The notes beneath the pieces were generated by a model, which saw only the letters and a list, made by a program, of their open reading frames with translations, was not told the DNA's origin and searched no databases. Made by a program: the position numbers and the translations under genes. This document shows positions 1 to 12,690 of a stretch of DNA of 64,000 nucleotides, one piece after another (within the stretch, counting starts at the first letter, position 1; each line of letters starts with the position of its first letter). This stretch comes from Nematostella vectensis. Its lineage: Eukaryota > Cnidaria > Anthozoa > Actiniaria > Edwardsiidae. The stretch lies in contig NC_064042.1 in NCBI RefSeq assembly GCF_932526225.1, positions 4,015,001-4,079,000 on the forward strand, given 5' to 3'.

Positions 1-115
1 AATCACAATAGTTTCAATACTTCAGCACTTTGTTTAATCTTAAAGCTGGCAAAATGCATAATAAAGTAAGTTAGAAAAATATCTTTTGCCTAGCCTGCCT
101 ATTAACTAAGCCTAA

Positions 116-940
116 GGGCCCATCCGCACTTGTACAAAACTTGTTTATTTAGACACAAATTCTGTCATCAACTGTAAGAAACAAGTGCGGATGCGTTTGT
201 TCGGCTGAGACAAAATTTGTTCGGCCAGGCCAAACTACAAAGACGCCGCTGGGGAGGTTTGGAGCCCTACAAAACTAGGCCAAACGTCAAAATCATGTCG
301 AACATGACAGCTTTGTCAATTATCACCCTACTTGATAACCCAACGTGATCGAATTGCGCGGGAAAGTTCATCTTCGCAGAGTGAATCGAGGTCACAACAT
401 GGCGTACTTTCCTCGGGACTATTATTTCAACTATTATGGCGTAATTGTTGCCAACAGCAAGTCAAACGATACGCGTTTCATTCTCATCTGGCGATAAAAA
501 AAATTCTCGGGAATTATTCTTTGGCGGTAATGAATTTCAAACCATGACTGCAATGGCCGAGGCAAAACCCAGTATGGTCGAAATAAACGTTGTCTTCGCC
601 GATTTATGCGTTGTAAAATGACGTTCTGGTGAATTACGTTAAATTGCCAATAGCAAAGAAGAAGTAGAAGTTGTTGCTGATGTCGATAATATGAATAAAT
701 TGCCAGAAACGACACGAGTAGAGCGATGTAATTCATTAAAAGGTAAACAAACCACACGTGCAATTTAATTCGCGCCAGAAATACGAGAATGCATTTTGAT
801 TGACGTCGGCGGTTTGTAATTAATTTGTTTGGCCCGATAAGTGCGGATGTACTTCAGCTAATAACTTTTGGCCGAGACAAAATTTGTTATCATTTTTGTT
901 CGGGCCAGACAAACTTTGTTCGACAAGTGCGGATAGGCCC
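116..940 (-). mobile_element. Truncated PIF/Harbinger-like DNA transposon
   Basis: Near-perfect terminal inverted repeats start GGGCCCATCCGCACTTGT on the left and end ACAAGTGCGGATAGGCCC on the right. Further inverted homology lies inside (the 'gagacaaaatttgttcgg' motif occurs near both ends). An internal minus-strand reading frame resembles the N-terminus of a Harbinger transposase, but no DDE core follows, so the copy is non-autonomous. The flanks (TAA on the left, ATA on the right) are only a rough match to the TWA target duplication expected of Harbinger. Confidence 0.7.
434..763 (-). pseudogene. Harbinger transposase N-terminal fragment (109 aa)
   Basis: The 109-residue frame contains an RRRQR basic patch, the segment 'YWVLPRPLQSWFE', then 'RMKRVSFDLLLATITP'. 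That order (basic run, W-V-x-P, FYRQMRM, F-x-x-LL-x-x-I-x-P) is typical of the helical N-terminal region of HARBI1-like transposases. The catalytic DDE domain is absent, so this is a fragment. It lies wholly inside the inverted-repeat element. It could still be expressed, but nothing in the sequence shows it. Confidence 0.55.
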
Positions 941-1849
941 ATAGTCAATTCTACAATAAAGTTCAGGATTAGAGTATACACAACCCAACGTACATTCTAT
1001 CTAGAGACTATGTTGAGGCGTTATAGGCGTGATTTCGTTGTTCTGTGGATTCTATTCGGATTCGCGATGCTTCAAGTATTTCTCACAGCAGGGTGTCAAC
1101 TCTGAGCTGCATAATAAATTCAAAGCCGTTTTTTTTAGAATCCTAGCTGATAATAAATATTTGGTATAACAGGTTTTGGAACTACGACTATGATTTTGTA
1201 GTTGTGTCCAATTTATTGTTATGTACCGTTTATGTAGATCCTATTTGGGGATTATTTATCATGTAGAGGCAGAAGTTTTCCAATCAGTAATGTCTAGGAA
1301 ATATGTAAAGTATGAGTGCCTCTGAAGATTTTTCATATTTAGATACGTTCTATTACTCTAATGCTATGAATGCAAAATGATTATTTATTTAGTTCAACAT
1401 TCAACTGAAATTGAAACAAATGTTAAACAGAGTAGAACCAAGCACTAATAACCCATTACCCTGCATCTTTATCTTGTTAGGACTGCATATTATGTTGTTT
1501 GCTCGTTTCAGTTTTTTAATGGGCATTTCCATTGTGTTGGAAGTCAACAATTGCTTGTTTTGCATTCCATATAAAGAATATCATGATTTTTTTAATTTAA
1601 AGAAAAGCTTTATTTAGTTATTTCACGTCAAACCAGACGAAATGTTTGTGTATCGAATATAATCTTTAATTTGTGTACTGAATATATCTGTTATAAATCC
1701 AATTTATTGAAGTTGTTGTTGTAGATTGATCTGGTTCCATTTTAGCCATGATTCATAACCATTTAGGCGATTTTCCTCCCTCATCTCGGTTCACCTCATC
1801 CCCACTAGTAATAAAATATGACAGGGTAGGAAGCTCCATGCCCTGGCAA
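941..1849. other. No gene seen
   Basis: AT-rich sequence with only short unconvincing reading frames. No splice-bordered exon, repeat or RNA structure was recognised. Confidence 0.5.
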
Positions 1850-2165
1850 ACACATATTCGACTCTTCGAGGCAACTTTTTGGGCAGAAAGTGGACAGGGC
1901 CTGGACACAATAGAAAATACAATGCAATGCCATGGCAACTGCTGAGACCATTGTATTCTGTATTGTGTCCAGGCCCCGACCGCGCTCAGGGGACCGACAG
2001 TTTTTCAGCACCCTGGAAGAATGATAAATTTCAACTTTGCAGCGAAAAATTGCAGGGAACTTCTGGTCTTTTGGATTATTTTTTTCGAAAGATGTGTTTA
2101 GAAACTATTCTTCTATGGCTGTCCGCTTTCTGCCGAAAAAGTTGCCTCGAAGAGTCGAATGTGCT
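1850..2165. repeat. Foldback (inverted-repeat) element
   Basis: The outer arm 'cgactcttcgaggcaact' near 1,859 is matched in inverse by 'agttgcctcgaagagtcg' ending near 2,159. A second inner pair, 'ggcctggacacaat' near 1,898 and 'attgtgtccaggcc' near 1,963, encloses a short spacer. The reading frames across it are shadows of this palindromic structure. Confidence 0.6.
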
Positions 2166-2700
2166 TTAATTTTTTTAATGTTTGTTGTAGACGTGACACA
2201 ATTATCAACCATGTTTTCAATTGCCTTTAAAGAAATAGGATTTCCTGTGAGTTGAACATTTAACTCTATGGTAGTTGCACCAAATAGGAGTTCAAAGTTA
2301 AAAGAGAAATCATAAATATCTCTTATTGCCCTAGACTTATTTAGCATGATGTTGTGTTGTGTAAGTTAGATTAGACTTTTTTGTCAGTTCACTTTTATAG
2401 GCTTCTTTTTCATCCAAAACTTTATTGAAAACTTGGATAAATATTGGATAAATCAAATATAGGGTGAATTTATCGCTCAGTTTATAGCTTAACATTCATT
2501 GTTAAATAAAAATGGATATGTATTATCCAAGTATTACATGTAAAAAATCAAGATTGTTTTCAGCTTCTGGTCAGCAGTCCTGTTATTAATGACATGCTCT
2601 TGAGCATGCCATTGATTCAAGACGGTTGACCAGAACCTGATCACTATTTCTTTCTTCGAAGTGATGTCAATCACTTCAGGTATCAAAAAGTTATATCAAG
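2166..2700. other. No gene seen
   Basis: AT-rich sequence. A short near-palindrome lies around 2,590-2,615 ('gacatgctcttgagcatgcc'). Nothing coding was recognised. Confidence 0.45.
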
Positions 2701-2705
2701 GTATA

Positions 2706-4640
2706 TCAAATAGTTATGGCAAAAACAAGCAGAGAAAGTTCAAAACTAAAAGAAGATGTGGAAAAGTACAATGCATATAAAGCAAGAGGCAAAGATAGAA
2801 AGAGAGTTAAAAGAAGCAAGAAGTAATATTTAACTCCATCAGAAGTGGAAAGAATGAGACAGGGGAACAGGGAGATGAAAAGGAGAAGCAGAATGAAGAA
2901 AGCACAAGAAGCAAAAGATAAATGCAAATAAAACGTTGAAGCCTATACTACACCCCAAGTACTGGGAAAAGCAGTTGGTAAAGTGAAGCCATGTTTGCCT
3001 AAAAGCCCCAGAAACATCTTCAGGTCTTGCTATTTCTAAACGTCAAAAAACAAATTTCAGAGGTAACAAAAAAAATTTCCCCAGAAGTAGCTTCTAAAGT
3101 TAAAGATTTCAACTCTAAAGATTATGTGTCATGCCAAGCCCCTGGAAAAAAGGACTTTGTCACTAGTTGGTAAAAAGGGAAAAATGAACACATTAAGAAA
3201 AGGCACTTGATGTTTTCTCTTAAGAAGCTCATGCTCTTTTTAAAAAAGAGCACCCAGATATGAAAGTTGGTCTGAGTAAATTCTTTTCATCCAGTTAATG
3301 TTCTCCTTTTCTCTTAGACACCAAACAATGTTTGTTTGTGCCAATATCATGAGAACATTCGTCTGATATGTGACTGTCTTTCTAAGGAAACTGTAGGTTT
3401 TTCTTCCTATTCTGGGAACTTTGTCAATCATTTTGTATGTGACAGCAGCTCAGAGTAATGTATGCTTGAGGGATGCAACAACCGCTCTTATACTTTGTTA
3501 GGCAGCCTTTAAAATGAATGTGAATCCCTTTGTGAGCCTATAACCTGGTCATACCAATGGGAGAGAGTAGATATTAAAGTGCCAATTTAAGGGAAAATGT
3601 AAGCAAAGAAAGTAATAAAGAAGATGAAGACAGTTTGCAAAGAAGGCATGATCCATGATCCTGCTCCTGTCTGGGCCTCCCTTCCTGAGTACCTTGCAGA
3701 GCTTATCGAAACAGTACAACGAAAAGCTATTCGAATAATCTACCCTTGCCTTAGCTATGAATCAGGGCTCAAAGTAGCAAAAATGGACTCACTTACAGTC
3801 CGCAGAGCAGAACTGTGCCGTCGATTCATGGCTAAAGCAAGATGCACTGAGCCTATAAAATATATAATACAATCTGGGACTGAGGTCGCCCATGGTTATT
3901 CGCTAAGGGGGGGTTGCAGCCGTTTGGATAAATCAGTTGGTGTAACTGAAAGGTATAATAACTTTATCACAATTCGTTTCCAGTAGTTATTCCAGTATTT
4001 ATTTATACATTGTTAAGTGTAGTGTGCATCGGCCGACATACTGTAATTTAGCTTATGCTACAAAAGTATGAATAAACGATTATTATTATTATTATTATTA
4101 TCATGGATGTCTTTTTATCATTAAAAGCAAAGCTGCCACATTTTTCAGAGCACGTCTTTGTAAAAAGTCAACAATCGGCCTTACTTTGAAGAGAGGAAGT
4201 CTAGTCTAAAGAAAGGAGAAGCTGTAGTCCAAGTTGATTTTTCAGAGAACAAGAAAATGAAATACAATCAGCGCATTGGAACCAAGAGCAGATAACTTTA
4301 TTCACAGTTGCTGTATGGACAAAAAATGAGTCCAAGAATGCCATCTGTGAGTCACATTTTATTGTGTCAGATGAAATGGAGTACAAGACAGCTGTCACAG
4401 TGTTTATGTCTACAGTCCTCAATCGATTTGTCAAACAAAGGCACCCTGAAGTCACAAAAGCATTCATATTCTCTGATGGGCCAAGCTCACAATTTAAAAA
4501 TAAATTATGAGTATTCTCCCCATCCTTGACAAGATAGTCCATATTCAATCAAACTACTTTGCAACGTCACATGGCAAAGGGGCAGTGGATGGAATTTGGG
4601 GTACAATGAAACGCATTGTCTGAAATGCTGTATCTGCAAG
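2706..4640 (+). pseudogene. Decayed transposon-associated DDE-like gene
   Basis: Scattered plus-strand frames, broken by stops and frameshifts, spell parts of one protein. A basic region starts MAKTSRESSKLKE at 2,716. It is followed by 'FKKEHPDMKVGLSKFF' near 3,239-3,290 and 'NNVCLCQYHENIRLICDC' near 3,325. After a LINE insertion come 'VQVDFSENK' (about 4,230), 'TLFTVAVWTKNE', 'AFIFSDGPSSQFKNK' (about 4,464) and 'NYFATSHGKGAVDGI' (about 4,550). The order VDFxEN ... SDGPxSQFKN ... ATSHGKG...DG is a pattern I associate with a widespread invertebrate mobile-element protein with spaced acidic residues. At least two frameshifts (near 4,260 and 4,510) and several stops make it non-functional. Confidence 0.6.
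3624..4105 (+). mobile_element. 3' end of a non-LTR retrotransposon (LINE)
   Basis: A 120-codon frame carries 'VWASLPEYLAELIETVQRKA', 'IRIIYPCLSYESGL', 'RRAELCRRFMAKAR' and ends 'TERYNNFITIRFQ'. This is the usual C-terminus of CR1/Jockey-like reverse transcriptases (S-L-P-x-Y-L ... I-Q-R-K-A-x-R-I-I ... R-R-x-x-L). A short 3' UTR ends in an (ATT)n tract at about 4,079-4,101, typical of a LINE tail. The copy is 5'-truncated and nested inside the decayed DDE-like gene. Confidence 0.75.
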
Positions 4641-6990
4641 AAAAGTCCCTGCTAGAGAGCATAAAAATGAACTAACATATAACAAATACTCACATATTAC
4701 TTGCTACTGTAGGTTTCAGGTCTCTTTTTCTAGTAAAGATCTCACATACGAGGGGCTTGTAAACAAGCTTTTCTCTTACATATAATATACAAATATTTTC
4801 TTACCTATCATATTACATTTATTGTAAAATTGCTTGGCATATAAGACTAATTTGGGCCATGGTATCAATCAAATGCACTTTAGAAAATAACCAACTTATT
4901 GTCATTGAGGAAAAATGATTTTATAAAAATGATTTAATTAATGATCTGGTTGTCCAAGCCCTAATTTGAAATTTCTTTAAAAAAATGTAGCAGCTTGTCT
5001 GCAAAAAAATAAAAGTTACTTTTTCTATAGAATACAGTATTAATGCTGGTGCACACCCCTGACAAAGCCATGTGCTGGTATGTTAGATTTTTAACCCACC
5101 AATGGTTAATAGCGCTGTTTGCTTTGTCAATTATTTGGTAACATTTCAATAATATACAGTACTGTATGTGTAAAGTTACAGTTTATGAGAATTATTTGAT
5201 TGTCACATTAAATCCTATTCAAAAGCCTATTAGAATATTTGTAGTAAACTGAGATCAGATTTCTTTTGAATTTAATGGATGTGTGTTAATCACATGGCCA
5301 TTTTATGCTGTGGCTCAATTCGAGTCACACAAATTATCCATCTCCATCGGCAAACCTTGCTAATAAACCATTGTATTTTTAAATGATAAGCAATAACAAA
5401 GGAGGTGTTGATCAACATTCTTTAAGGTTTTTTCTCATACATATAAGAAGTTAAATTTGCAAGTGCCAACCAAAGTCTGGTTTTCTCAGTGCTCTCATTG
5501 TATGGGTGGCCATCTGAATGCCATCATGACTACATATAGCTTCTGTGTCTCAGCAAAGCTAGATATTACAGGACACAAATGTTATTTCTTGAATGGTGAA
5601 TTGCAAACAAATATTTAATATTTGGCATGTGCTGTTTGCACTGCACGTTGGCACAATTATACGTTACCCTCGCAGATGAGGGTGGGAATATGACAGACTT
5701 TCTCGAATCTGTTTTTATCATGGTGAAGGGGGAGTTTGGGAGCTCCTAATAAACCAGTTTCCAGACTTGATTCTGAATGATGTAAAAGATTAATAATATA
5801 CTCTTAATTAAAGTGGATAGAATTTCTGCATGCAGTTTCTGTTTCTATACAGTACATGTGCATAATTGATTAAGTGAAACAAATAGACTCCTGCCTTACA
5901 ATTTCAATTTGCTCAGTTTTACAAAAGTTTTCGTCGAGAATGACACACATTCTAAACAAATACTGTAAAGGGGCAACTGCAGTGTGATATGTATTTATAC
6001 AGTATATGATAGGGTGAGAGATAAGAAAATGTTATTGTTATCACAGGGCTGGGCAGGGGGTGCCTTCTCCTACCCCCCCCCCCCCCCCTAGAGTTTTTTG
6101 AAGAAATTTAGGGAAATTATACCAGTGTAGGTGGTCGTGTCTCAATATTTTTTTATTGTTTTTGTTTTGTGCCTCCAAATATTTTGAGGCCTGCAACAGC
6201 ACTGTATCACAATATGCTCTGTGGTACATAAATCAGTTTTTTTTATGCTAAAGGTTAAATGATAAAAGGTAATTTAAATTAATCAGACTAGCATATAAAA
6301 CCTATTGGACTAGTACTCTGCAAAGAGGTGGTTTCTGATTACAGACTTTTACCAAGAAAGTAGAAACAATGCAAGACCTTCAAATGTCACTGCAAAGCTT
6401 AAGTAGAGTTCTCTGGTATGACTAGAAAAAAACTTCAATGAAGCTGTAAACAAAATGAGGTGATGCGCATTGGCATAGTTAAATCAGGAAAATAAATCAA
6501 GACAAGGTTGAAATGGTATCTTCGCACCTGTGTAAAAATAAAGTATTTTTAATTAATTTGAATTAAGCAGACTAGTAGTTCGACAAGGGGATAACGTTCA
6601 AACATCAGCCAAGCTACACTGTTTTCACAGAGCAATAGAACATTCCATTTCAAACCTTGTTTTGATTTCTTTAGTAGGGTTAGTCAGAGCTGGAAAAGCT
6701 GTTCTAGCACCAAGATGACATTGTTGTTAGATAGAAGAAATCAGGTGTGTTTCCATGCAGAACATTTTATTTTAAATATGCCCTGGTAAATGATCTATGT
6801 ATTTCAGTCGGCTGCTGAACACAGGCTAGGTAACCCATGAACAAAAAGCTGAATCTTGTTTGGCCGAACAGACAACATTTCGTGAAAAGGACTTGTGTTA
6901 TGTTTGTCTGATAACTATAGATCTGCTTTCTGCTGAATCTATAGTATGGCTGCTTTTTAGTAAAGTTAAATGATTATATGCTTTTGTTTT
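4641..6990. other. No gene seen
   Basis: AT-rich sequence with only short reading frames. A poly-C run lies at about 6,074-6,089. No exon with convincing splice borders or recognisable domain was found. From about 6,990 the pyrimidine tract and AG of the first Ig pseudo-exon begin. Confidence 0.45.
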
Positions 6991-6999
6991 TTTCTCCAG

Positions 7000-7254
7000 T
7001 TCCACCCCGCAGCGTTAATATAACCCAACCGAGTCCTACCGTGTTCGAGCGTGACCAAGTGAACCTGACGTGTTCAGCTGATGGTACTCCTCCACCAACC
7101 TTCACGTGGATCAGCCCTCAGGGGCACACCGTCGCACACGGACCGTCCTACACCATTCCCATGGTGCACCGCGACATTGCAGGGGTCTACACGTGCGTGG
7201 CTACTGACGGATGTGAACGGAATCACACCAGGGATGCGACACTCGCAGTGAGAT
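7000..7254 (+). pseudogene. Ig1-type exon of the inverted fragment
   Basis: Intact 85-codon phase-1 Ig exon. It has the paired cysteines ([10 protein letters not shown] and VYTCVATDGC), the core Trp in TFTWISPQG, and donor GTAAGC. It is very close to the Ig1 exons of R1, R2 and R3. Confidence 0.85.
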
Positions 7255-7802
7255 GTAAGCATGTGCTTTTACATTTATTGGTACATGGGAGTTCTAATTG
7301 CATTGTTTTATAACGTTATTAAAGCAAATGCCTTCCACTATTCTGTCACATTGATTTGAAAAACAAAATAAAAAAATGAACGGACAAGATGTCTTTTACA
7401 GATAAGTACGTGATCTCTACGTGATGCCTTCTTCCTGACTGTGCAAACAAAATCGATCGCTAGCATGCCTAGTCGTTTAATCTCAAAATGATTTGTTGTG
7501 AGATGTTTTTATTATGGAAATTGTTAAATTGCTGATGGGCATGAATGGACATCACCCCCATGTTGCAGTGAGTTCTTAACAGGGTAGTGAATATTTTTTT
7601 TATAAATAATTCAGATTATGCAATCCAAAATACATGCGACAGGAGGGCAGAAAAACGTTTTGCTGATGACCTTATTATGTGCTGTACGATGTTTATTTTT
7701 AATACCGCACTAATTACATTTTTTAAATTTGAAATTACTTCCTGTACACGATTCCTTAAAGTTTTCGCTCTATACTTCCCACCTGCTTACTGCATTACTT
7801 GA

Positions 7803-8075
<273 letters not shown>

Positions 8076-8647
8076 GTATGGTTATGATAAACCTTTCCGG
8101 TAACAAAAAGTATATTACACTTGACAATCTTCACCATCACTTTTTTGTTAGTGCTAAATATTCAGCTTTCATTGGTTCACATTGGAACTGCTCTCTCTCA
8201 CGTGGCTGAGGTAGTATTATGTGTGTATGTGGGACTCCAAAGTCCAATGGAACGAGGAGTGCTGTAAATAGACTAAACTAAACGCATTGAAACGTTTTTA
8301 ATCATTTGCCAAATGAACTAGTAGGATTTGCCGTGCCCGTGCGACTGCCTTTTGTAAGCCTCCCCTCCCCTCCCTAGAATGACATTGGCCTGTTGTAAGC
8401 TTACTTTGTAAATTGTGTACTGATACATTAAATATAAAAAAATGTAGCTGGATGATCAATTTCTCTTGCATTTCGGCTTGTCAAATTTTGATTTTTTTGT
8501 ATCCAAGAAAGTATAAAAACATTTTATCTATCAGCCTGATTGCAAGCAGCAATATTTTTTGCTCGCTCGGGGTCAAAAGCTAAGCCTTAAAAGCCAACCA
8601 TTTTATCGCGCTGTCTGCAATAGTCAAGGTGTCGTTTCTTAATATAG

Positions 8648-8902
8648 CACCTCCGCGCATCACGGGCCTCAATTCGTCAAAAACTGTTGTAGAAGGAAAC
8701 AGTTTTACCGTGCAGTGTTCCACGTCAGGCACAGCACCTTTGAACATAGCAATACACAAACCAGACGGGTCGGTGCTGACCAGCTCCGGGAGCTACACGT
8801 TCAGTGCTATCACGAGAAAAGATGGGGGGACCTACACATGCACCGTGAACAACGGCAATGAGTGTCCGGCTGATACAAAGACAACAAGTATCACCGTCAA
8901 CT
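8648..8902 (+). pseudogene. Ig3-type exon of the inverted fragment
   Basis: Open 85-codon exon from '[19 protein letters not shown]' through [17 protein letters not shown] to the donor GTGATT. This donor is weaker than the GTGAGT of the paralogues. The exon is open, but its neighbours make it a relic. Confidence 0.8.
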
Positions 8903-9418
8903 GTGATTTTTTTTTTTTCGCGTTTTGCCAACTGTCCTTCTGCTCGCCCTTAAGTGTATTCTATGTGGCGTATCGTTTCTGACTAAATCGTACGTCGTCC
9001 GTTGTATCTCCATAAACTATACTTCGTACCAAGCTTTTCTTATTTGTGCATCTCAAGATAACTTTGAGCAATCAAATACAAACATTATATTTAACTATAT
9101 AAAAATAGAATAAAATGTGGAATAGAAAACAAAATAACTTTCTGTGTGTGTTGGTCGAATTGAATATCAAACAGCCTATTTTCACTTACGTAGTTAGAGG
9201 AGATGGATAGAGGTGGAAACCTAAGGTGCTTCCTGCACGCGCCTCAGTTGGAGACGAAAGCGGGTGACACTATCTACCATCTACTTTTCTTTGCAAAGTG
9301 AATCCAGTCTTTAGTATAGTACTCTGCTTCATTGAGTTAAAAACTGCACAAACCTACTCAAAGTTGTTTTACAATGAATGACCTGAAAACGTAGCCAACG
9401 CGAGTTAAACAACTCGGG

Positions 9419-9568
9419 CAGCGGCGTAGGCAGGATATTTAACAGCAGGGGGCCCAAAAGGGACTTTCAAGGAATTTTCTCCTGTATTTTAGATAATGTC
9501 TCACACATTTACTGTATTTTTGGCTGCTAAAAGGGGGGCCCTAGGCCACCCCTCTGGCTACGCCCCTG
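9419..9568. mobile_element. Short hAT-like MITE
   Basis: About 150 bp bounded by CAGCGGCGTAGGCAG and CTGGCTACGCCCCTG. The right end read in inverse is CAGGGGCGTAGCCAG, a common terminus of hAT-derived MITEs. There is no coding content. Flanking 8-bp duplications are not clear. Confidence 0.55.
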
Positions 9569-10508
9569 TCCAGTGGACCGAGTTTAGGCCGTGTAAATAG
9601 ATTGACTTTTACTTTTACGTGTAAGCAGGAGTCCCATAGTTTCTTTTGTGTCTTTACGCAGTAAACTATATTTGTTATATATTTTAATTTCTATTACTAA
9701 TATTTCTGTTACTCTTGTTTTGTGTAATATAATAATAAACAAACAAACAAAAACAAAACAGAAAGGAATACGGGATTCCGTGAATTGTTAAACGAAGTGT
9801 GTAGCGCGGGACAAACACCTCCGGCCTCGCCCGGGGTTACAAGATAGTGAAAATTTTAAAATCACCAGAAAAAGAGTACTAAGGCACTTTTAATGACACG
9901 ATTCCATGTATGTATGCATGTATTTAACAAGGTATCAGCTCTTCTTTCTCGACAAGGATTGCAATGAAAATGCAAGATTTACCATTAATTTAACCTCCCT
10001 CATTCGCAGGAATTTAACGAAATCATTCCGGGGCTCATTCCGGAGGTTTACCTTCACATCCACCTCGCGAATCATTGTGTGCCCTGATTGGACCAGACAG
10101 ACTTTGCCGCACCACTCACCAGATCAACAGATGGGGGGGAGGGGGGGATCTCTTAGTTATGCAAATAATAGTTTAGACGGGGTTTTGTAGTCTCTGAAGT
10201 AATTATGACGTTTATGGTTGACGCTAATACTTTTGGCATCTTGGTGTGTCCAGCGAATTTTTAGCATTAGCTAAATTACGGATTCAGAAGGTCTTTTCAA
10301 TCGTGTGAGAAGCTAACGCGACATGGATATGAGGGCTGCATAGCTACTTATTGTGACCAGGGTACCAATAAAGATTGGGCGAAAGGCAAATTAGAAAGAA
10401 CTTTGAGAAGGGAGATGAACAGATGAAGACAGGGAGAGAAAAAGGGTTGGAATGACTAGAGTAGTGGTAAGGACGCACGAATAAATATGAGAATGACGAA
10501 GAGAAGTA
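9569..10508. other. No gene seen; partly shared R-gene 3' flank
   Basis: Only short frames. The part from about 10,330 (ggcgaaaggcaaatt...) is also found near 50,360 beside R3 and, more diverged, near 34,360 beside R2. It therefore belongs to the duplicated 3' flank of the receptor genes. Confidence 0.5.
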
Positions 10509-12021
10509 CACCTTTTGCTGTTCATTAACGGGAAAGGGATATTCATTTGTGCCAAAAGTTACATCGATAGCGTGTGTTGTACGTTCATCAACATCGCACG
10601 AAACATCATTTAGCGTGACTCGACTTTCAATAACAATGATTGAATATTCGTGAACATTCATTCGCATCAACGGAGAAACAATAACGCACTTGGACATTCC
10701 ATTCGATTGGAACGGACATTCTTTTGCGCCCAATGAAAATTCAATTGCACGTTTGGACAATCAGTAGCGTTTAATGACAATCAGTTATACGAAATAGAAA
10801 ATTCACTAGTGCTATTAACATAAACAAGGACAATCAACAAGCCTTTTCAGACAATCATGTTCATCAAGGTGACATTCATGAATGTGGTTTGACAATCATT
10901 TGTTCGATTCAAACAAACATTATAAGAAAAGAACATATCATTAAAAGTTTTATTTCGATTTTTGAAGTGACATTTATACCTGAAATTGATCTCTATTAAC
11001 ACAGCGAGGTATATAGGTTTGCATAAAACGAAACCATTGCCCACATTTCGCTCCCGTGACTGTTCCTTCGTTGTAGCCTCCGATGTTGAGAAATGGGCTG
11101 TAGGGCGGTAACCTTTTAGCTCAGTGTTTGGGCCGGTATCTAGTTGGTTATGGTGCGCTGGTGCACCGTCGTAAATAAAAATGACGTTTTCGTCGGGGTA
11201 AAGATTCAGTCGTTTTTTTGAGAAGTCGTTGAATCTTTGTGCATTCACCCCCCGATGATAGAAAAGTGGAAGATAAGACCGTTAGTGGGTGAAATAGCCA
11301 AAGTGACTGTGATATTTCTTCCAATTTGACCACATACTTGGCGGAACGCTCTCTCTCCCCTTTTCTAGCTCTTCCCTGTGTTCGAGGGGTTTCTTGGCGG
11401 CATTTCTCATACAAACGTTTTCTGTTTTTCAATAGCGAACGAGTGAGTATATATTTTTTGCTTTTATAAACCCTCCACAAAAAGCGTTGTTTGTTTGTCT
11501 TGTTTTTTGTTAAAAATTATTTATAGTTCTATATTTCTCTTAATTTTAGGAGCCCACTGTTTGAAGAAAAGAGAAGAATAGTAACTCTAATGAAATTCTA
11601 TTTTTCCTTGTTTTTTGGTTTAAATCGGATAAATGGTTGTCAAACCACATTGATGAATGTCACATTGATGAACATGATTGTCTGAAAAGGCTTATTGATT
11701 GTCTTTGTTTATGTTAATAACATAATGAATTTTCTATTTTTTATAACTGATTGTCAATAAACGCTACTGATTGTCCAAACGTGTAATTGAATTTTCGATT
11801 GCATGCAAAAGAATGTTCATTCCATCCGAATGAATGCCCAATTGCGTTATTGATTGTCCCTTGATGCTATGGAATGTTCGCGCATATTCAATCATTGTTA
11901 TTGAAAGTCGAGTAACGCTAAGGATGTTTCGTGCGATGTTGATGAACGTACAATGCACGTTAACGATACAACGTTTTGCACAAATGAATGCCCCTTTCCG
12001 GTTATTGAACAGCAAAAGGTG
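10509..12021 (-). mobile_element. Tc1/mariner (IS630)-like transposon with long inverted repeats
   Basis: The ends are CACCTTTTGCTGTTCA on the left and the inverse on the right (…GAACAGCAAAAGGTG), each flanked by TA. The inverted arms run for roughly 390 bp (10,509-10,905 and 11,637-12,021). Between them are transposase remnants. The R3 flank at about 50,480 has the same flanking sequence without the insert, which acts as an empty site and supports both the borders and the TA target. Confidence 0.8.
11030..11250 (-). pseudogene. Decayed DDE transposase core
   Basis: The minus strand reads 'NVIFIYDGAPAHHN' and, about 25 residues on, NTELK. After a 1-nt shift of frame it reads KRLPPYSPFLNI. 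The order (I)YDxAPxH ... LPPYSPxLNxxE is the second and third catalytic region of IS630/Tc1/mariner transposases. The glutamate following PFLNI is not preserved (GGYNEG follows), and the frame is broken. The copy is therefore inactive. Confidence 0.7.
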
Positions 12022-12690
12022 TAATGTTTTATTGTAAGTTATCAATTATGTTTCAAGTAACCGGGATAAGAATTGATTACAACAATAAGCGTGCCGTGCT
12101 GGATGCAAATAACTTCAAATATAATTCGCAAAATAGTTAATGTTAGCAGTAACCAGGAAGCTAGCCTATGTAAGCTTATTGCCGTGGTTACACTAGGACG
12201 CCAACTGAGGTTTAGTCTCTGTTAACTGAATCCTGATTGGTCCTGGTTGACTTACGATGTTTCAAGTCTACACGCACAATAGGATACCTTGATTGCGTTT
12301 CCAAAGATAACTAACCACTAGCAGCAATAGGAAGAGTCTATAGAATTCGGGGGTTTCTATTGAAACGGCATTAAAAACATATTTATCTTGATTGTTCCTG
12401 GTATACTTTACCGCGTGATAATAGCGAGGAATAGCATGAGGATCTTTTGTTGATATATCCAGTTCTTGTGATTAGTAACATAGAGCAACACGATAATCTC
12501 GACCAATGGTGATATGAATACATCTCACGTGTTACTGACATTGTATGTCACTGGAGGTATGTACTAAATTTGCGTGATGAAGTGACTAGTGACTATAAAT
12601 CTTTGATAATATTTACCTCAAGTGTACGTGGTAATTTCAGCTAACGCGCTGGTATGTGATTACAAGGATCTGCGGGACTATCTTACGCGC
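12022..12690. other. Shared 3' flank of R1
   Basis: No gene. The sequence aligns by eye with 50,490-51,060 (3' of R3) and parts of 34,560-35,760 (3' of R2), including 'ttatcaattatgtttcaagt' and 'ggtatactttaccgcgtgat'. The flank was duplicated together with the receptor genes. Confidence 0.65.

Noticed and set aside
434-763. A complete Harbinger transposase gene
   Set aside because: The frame ends before any DDE motif and the inverted-repeat ends leave no room for the catalytic domain.
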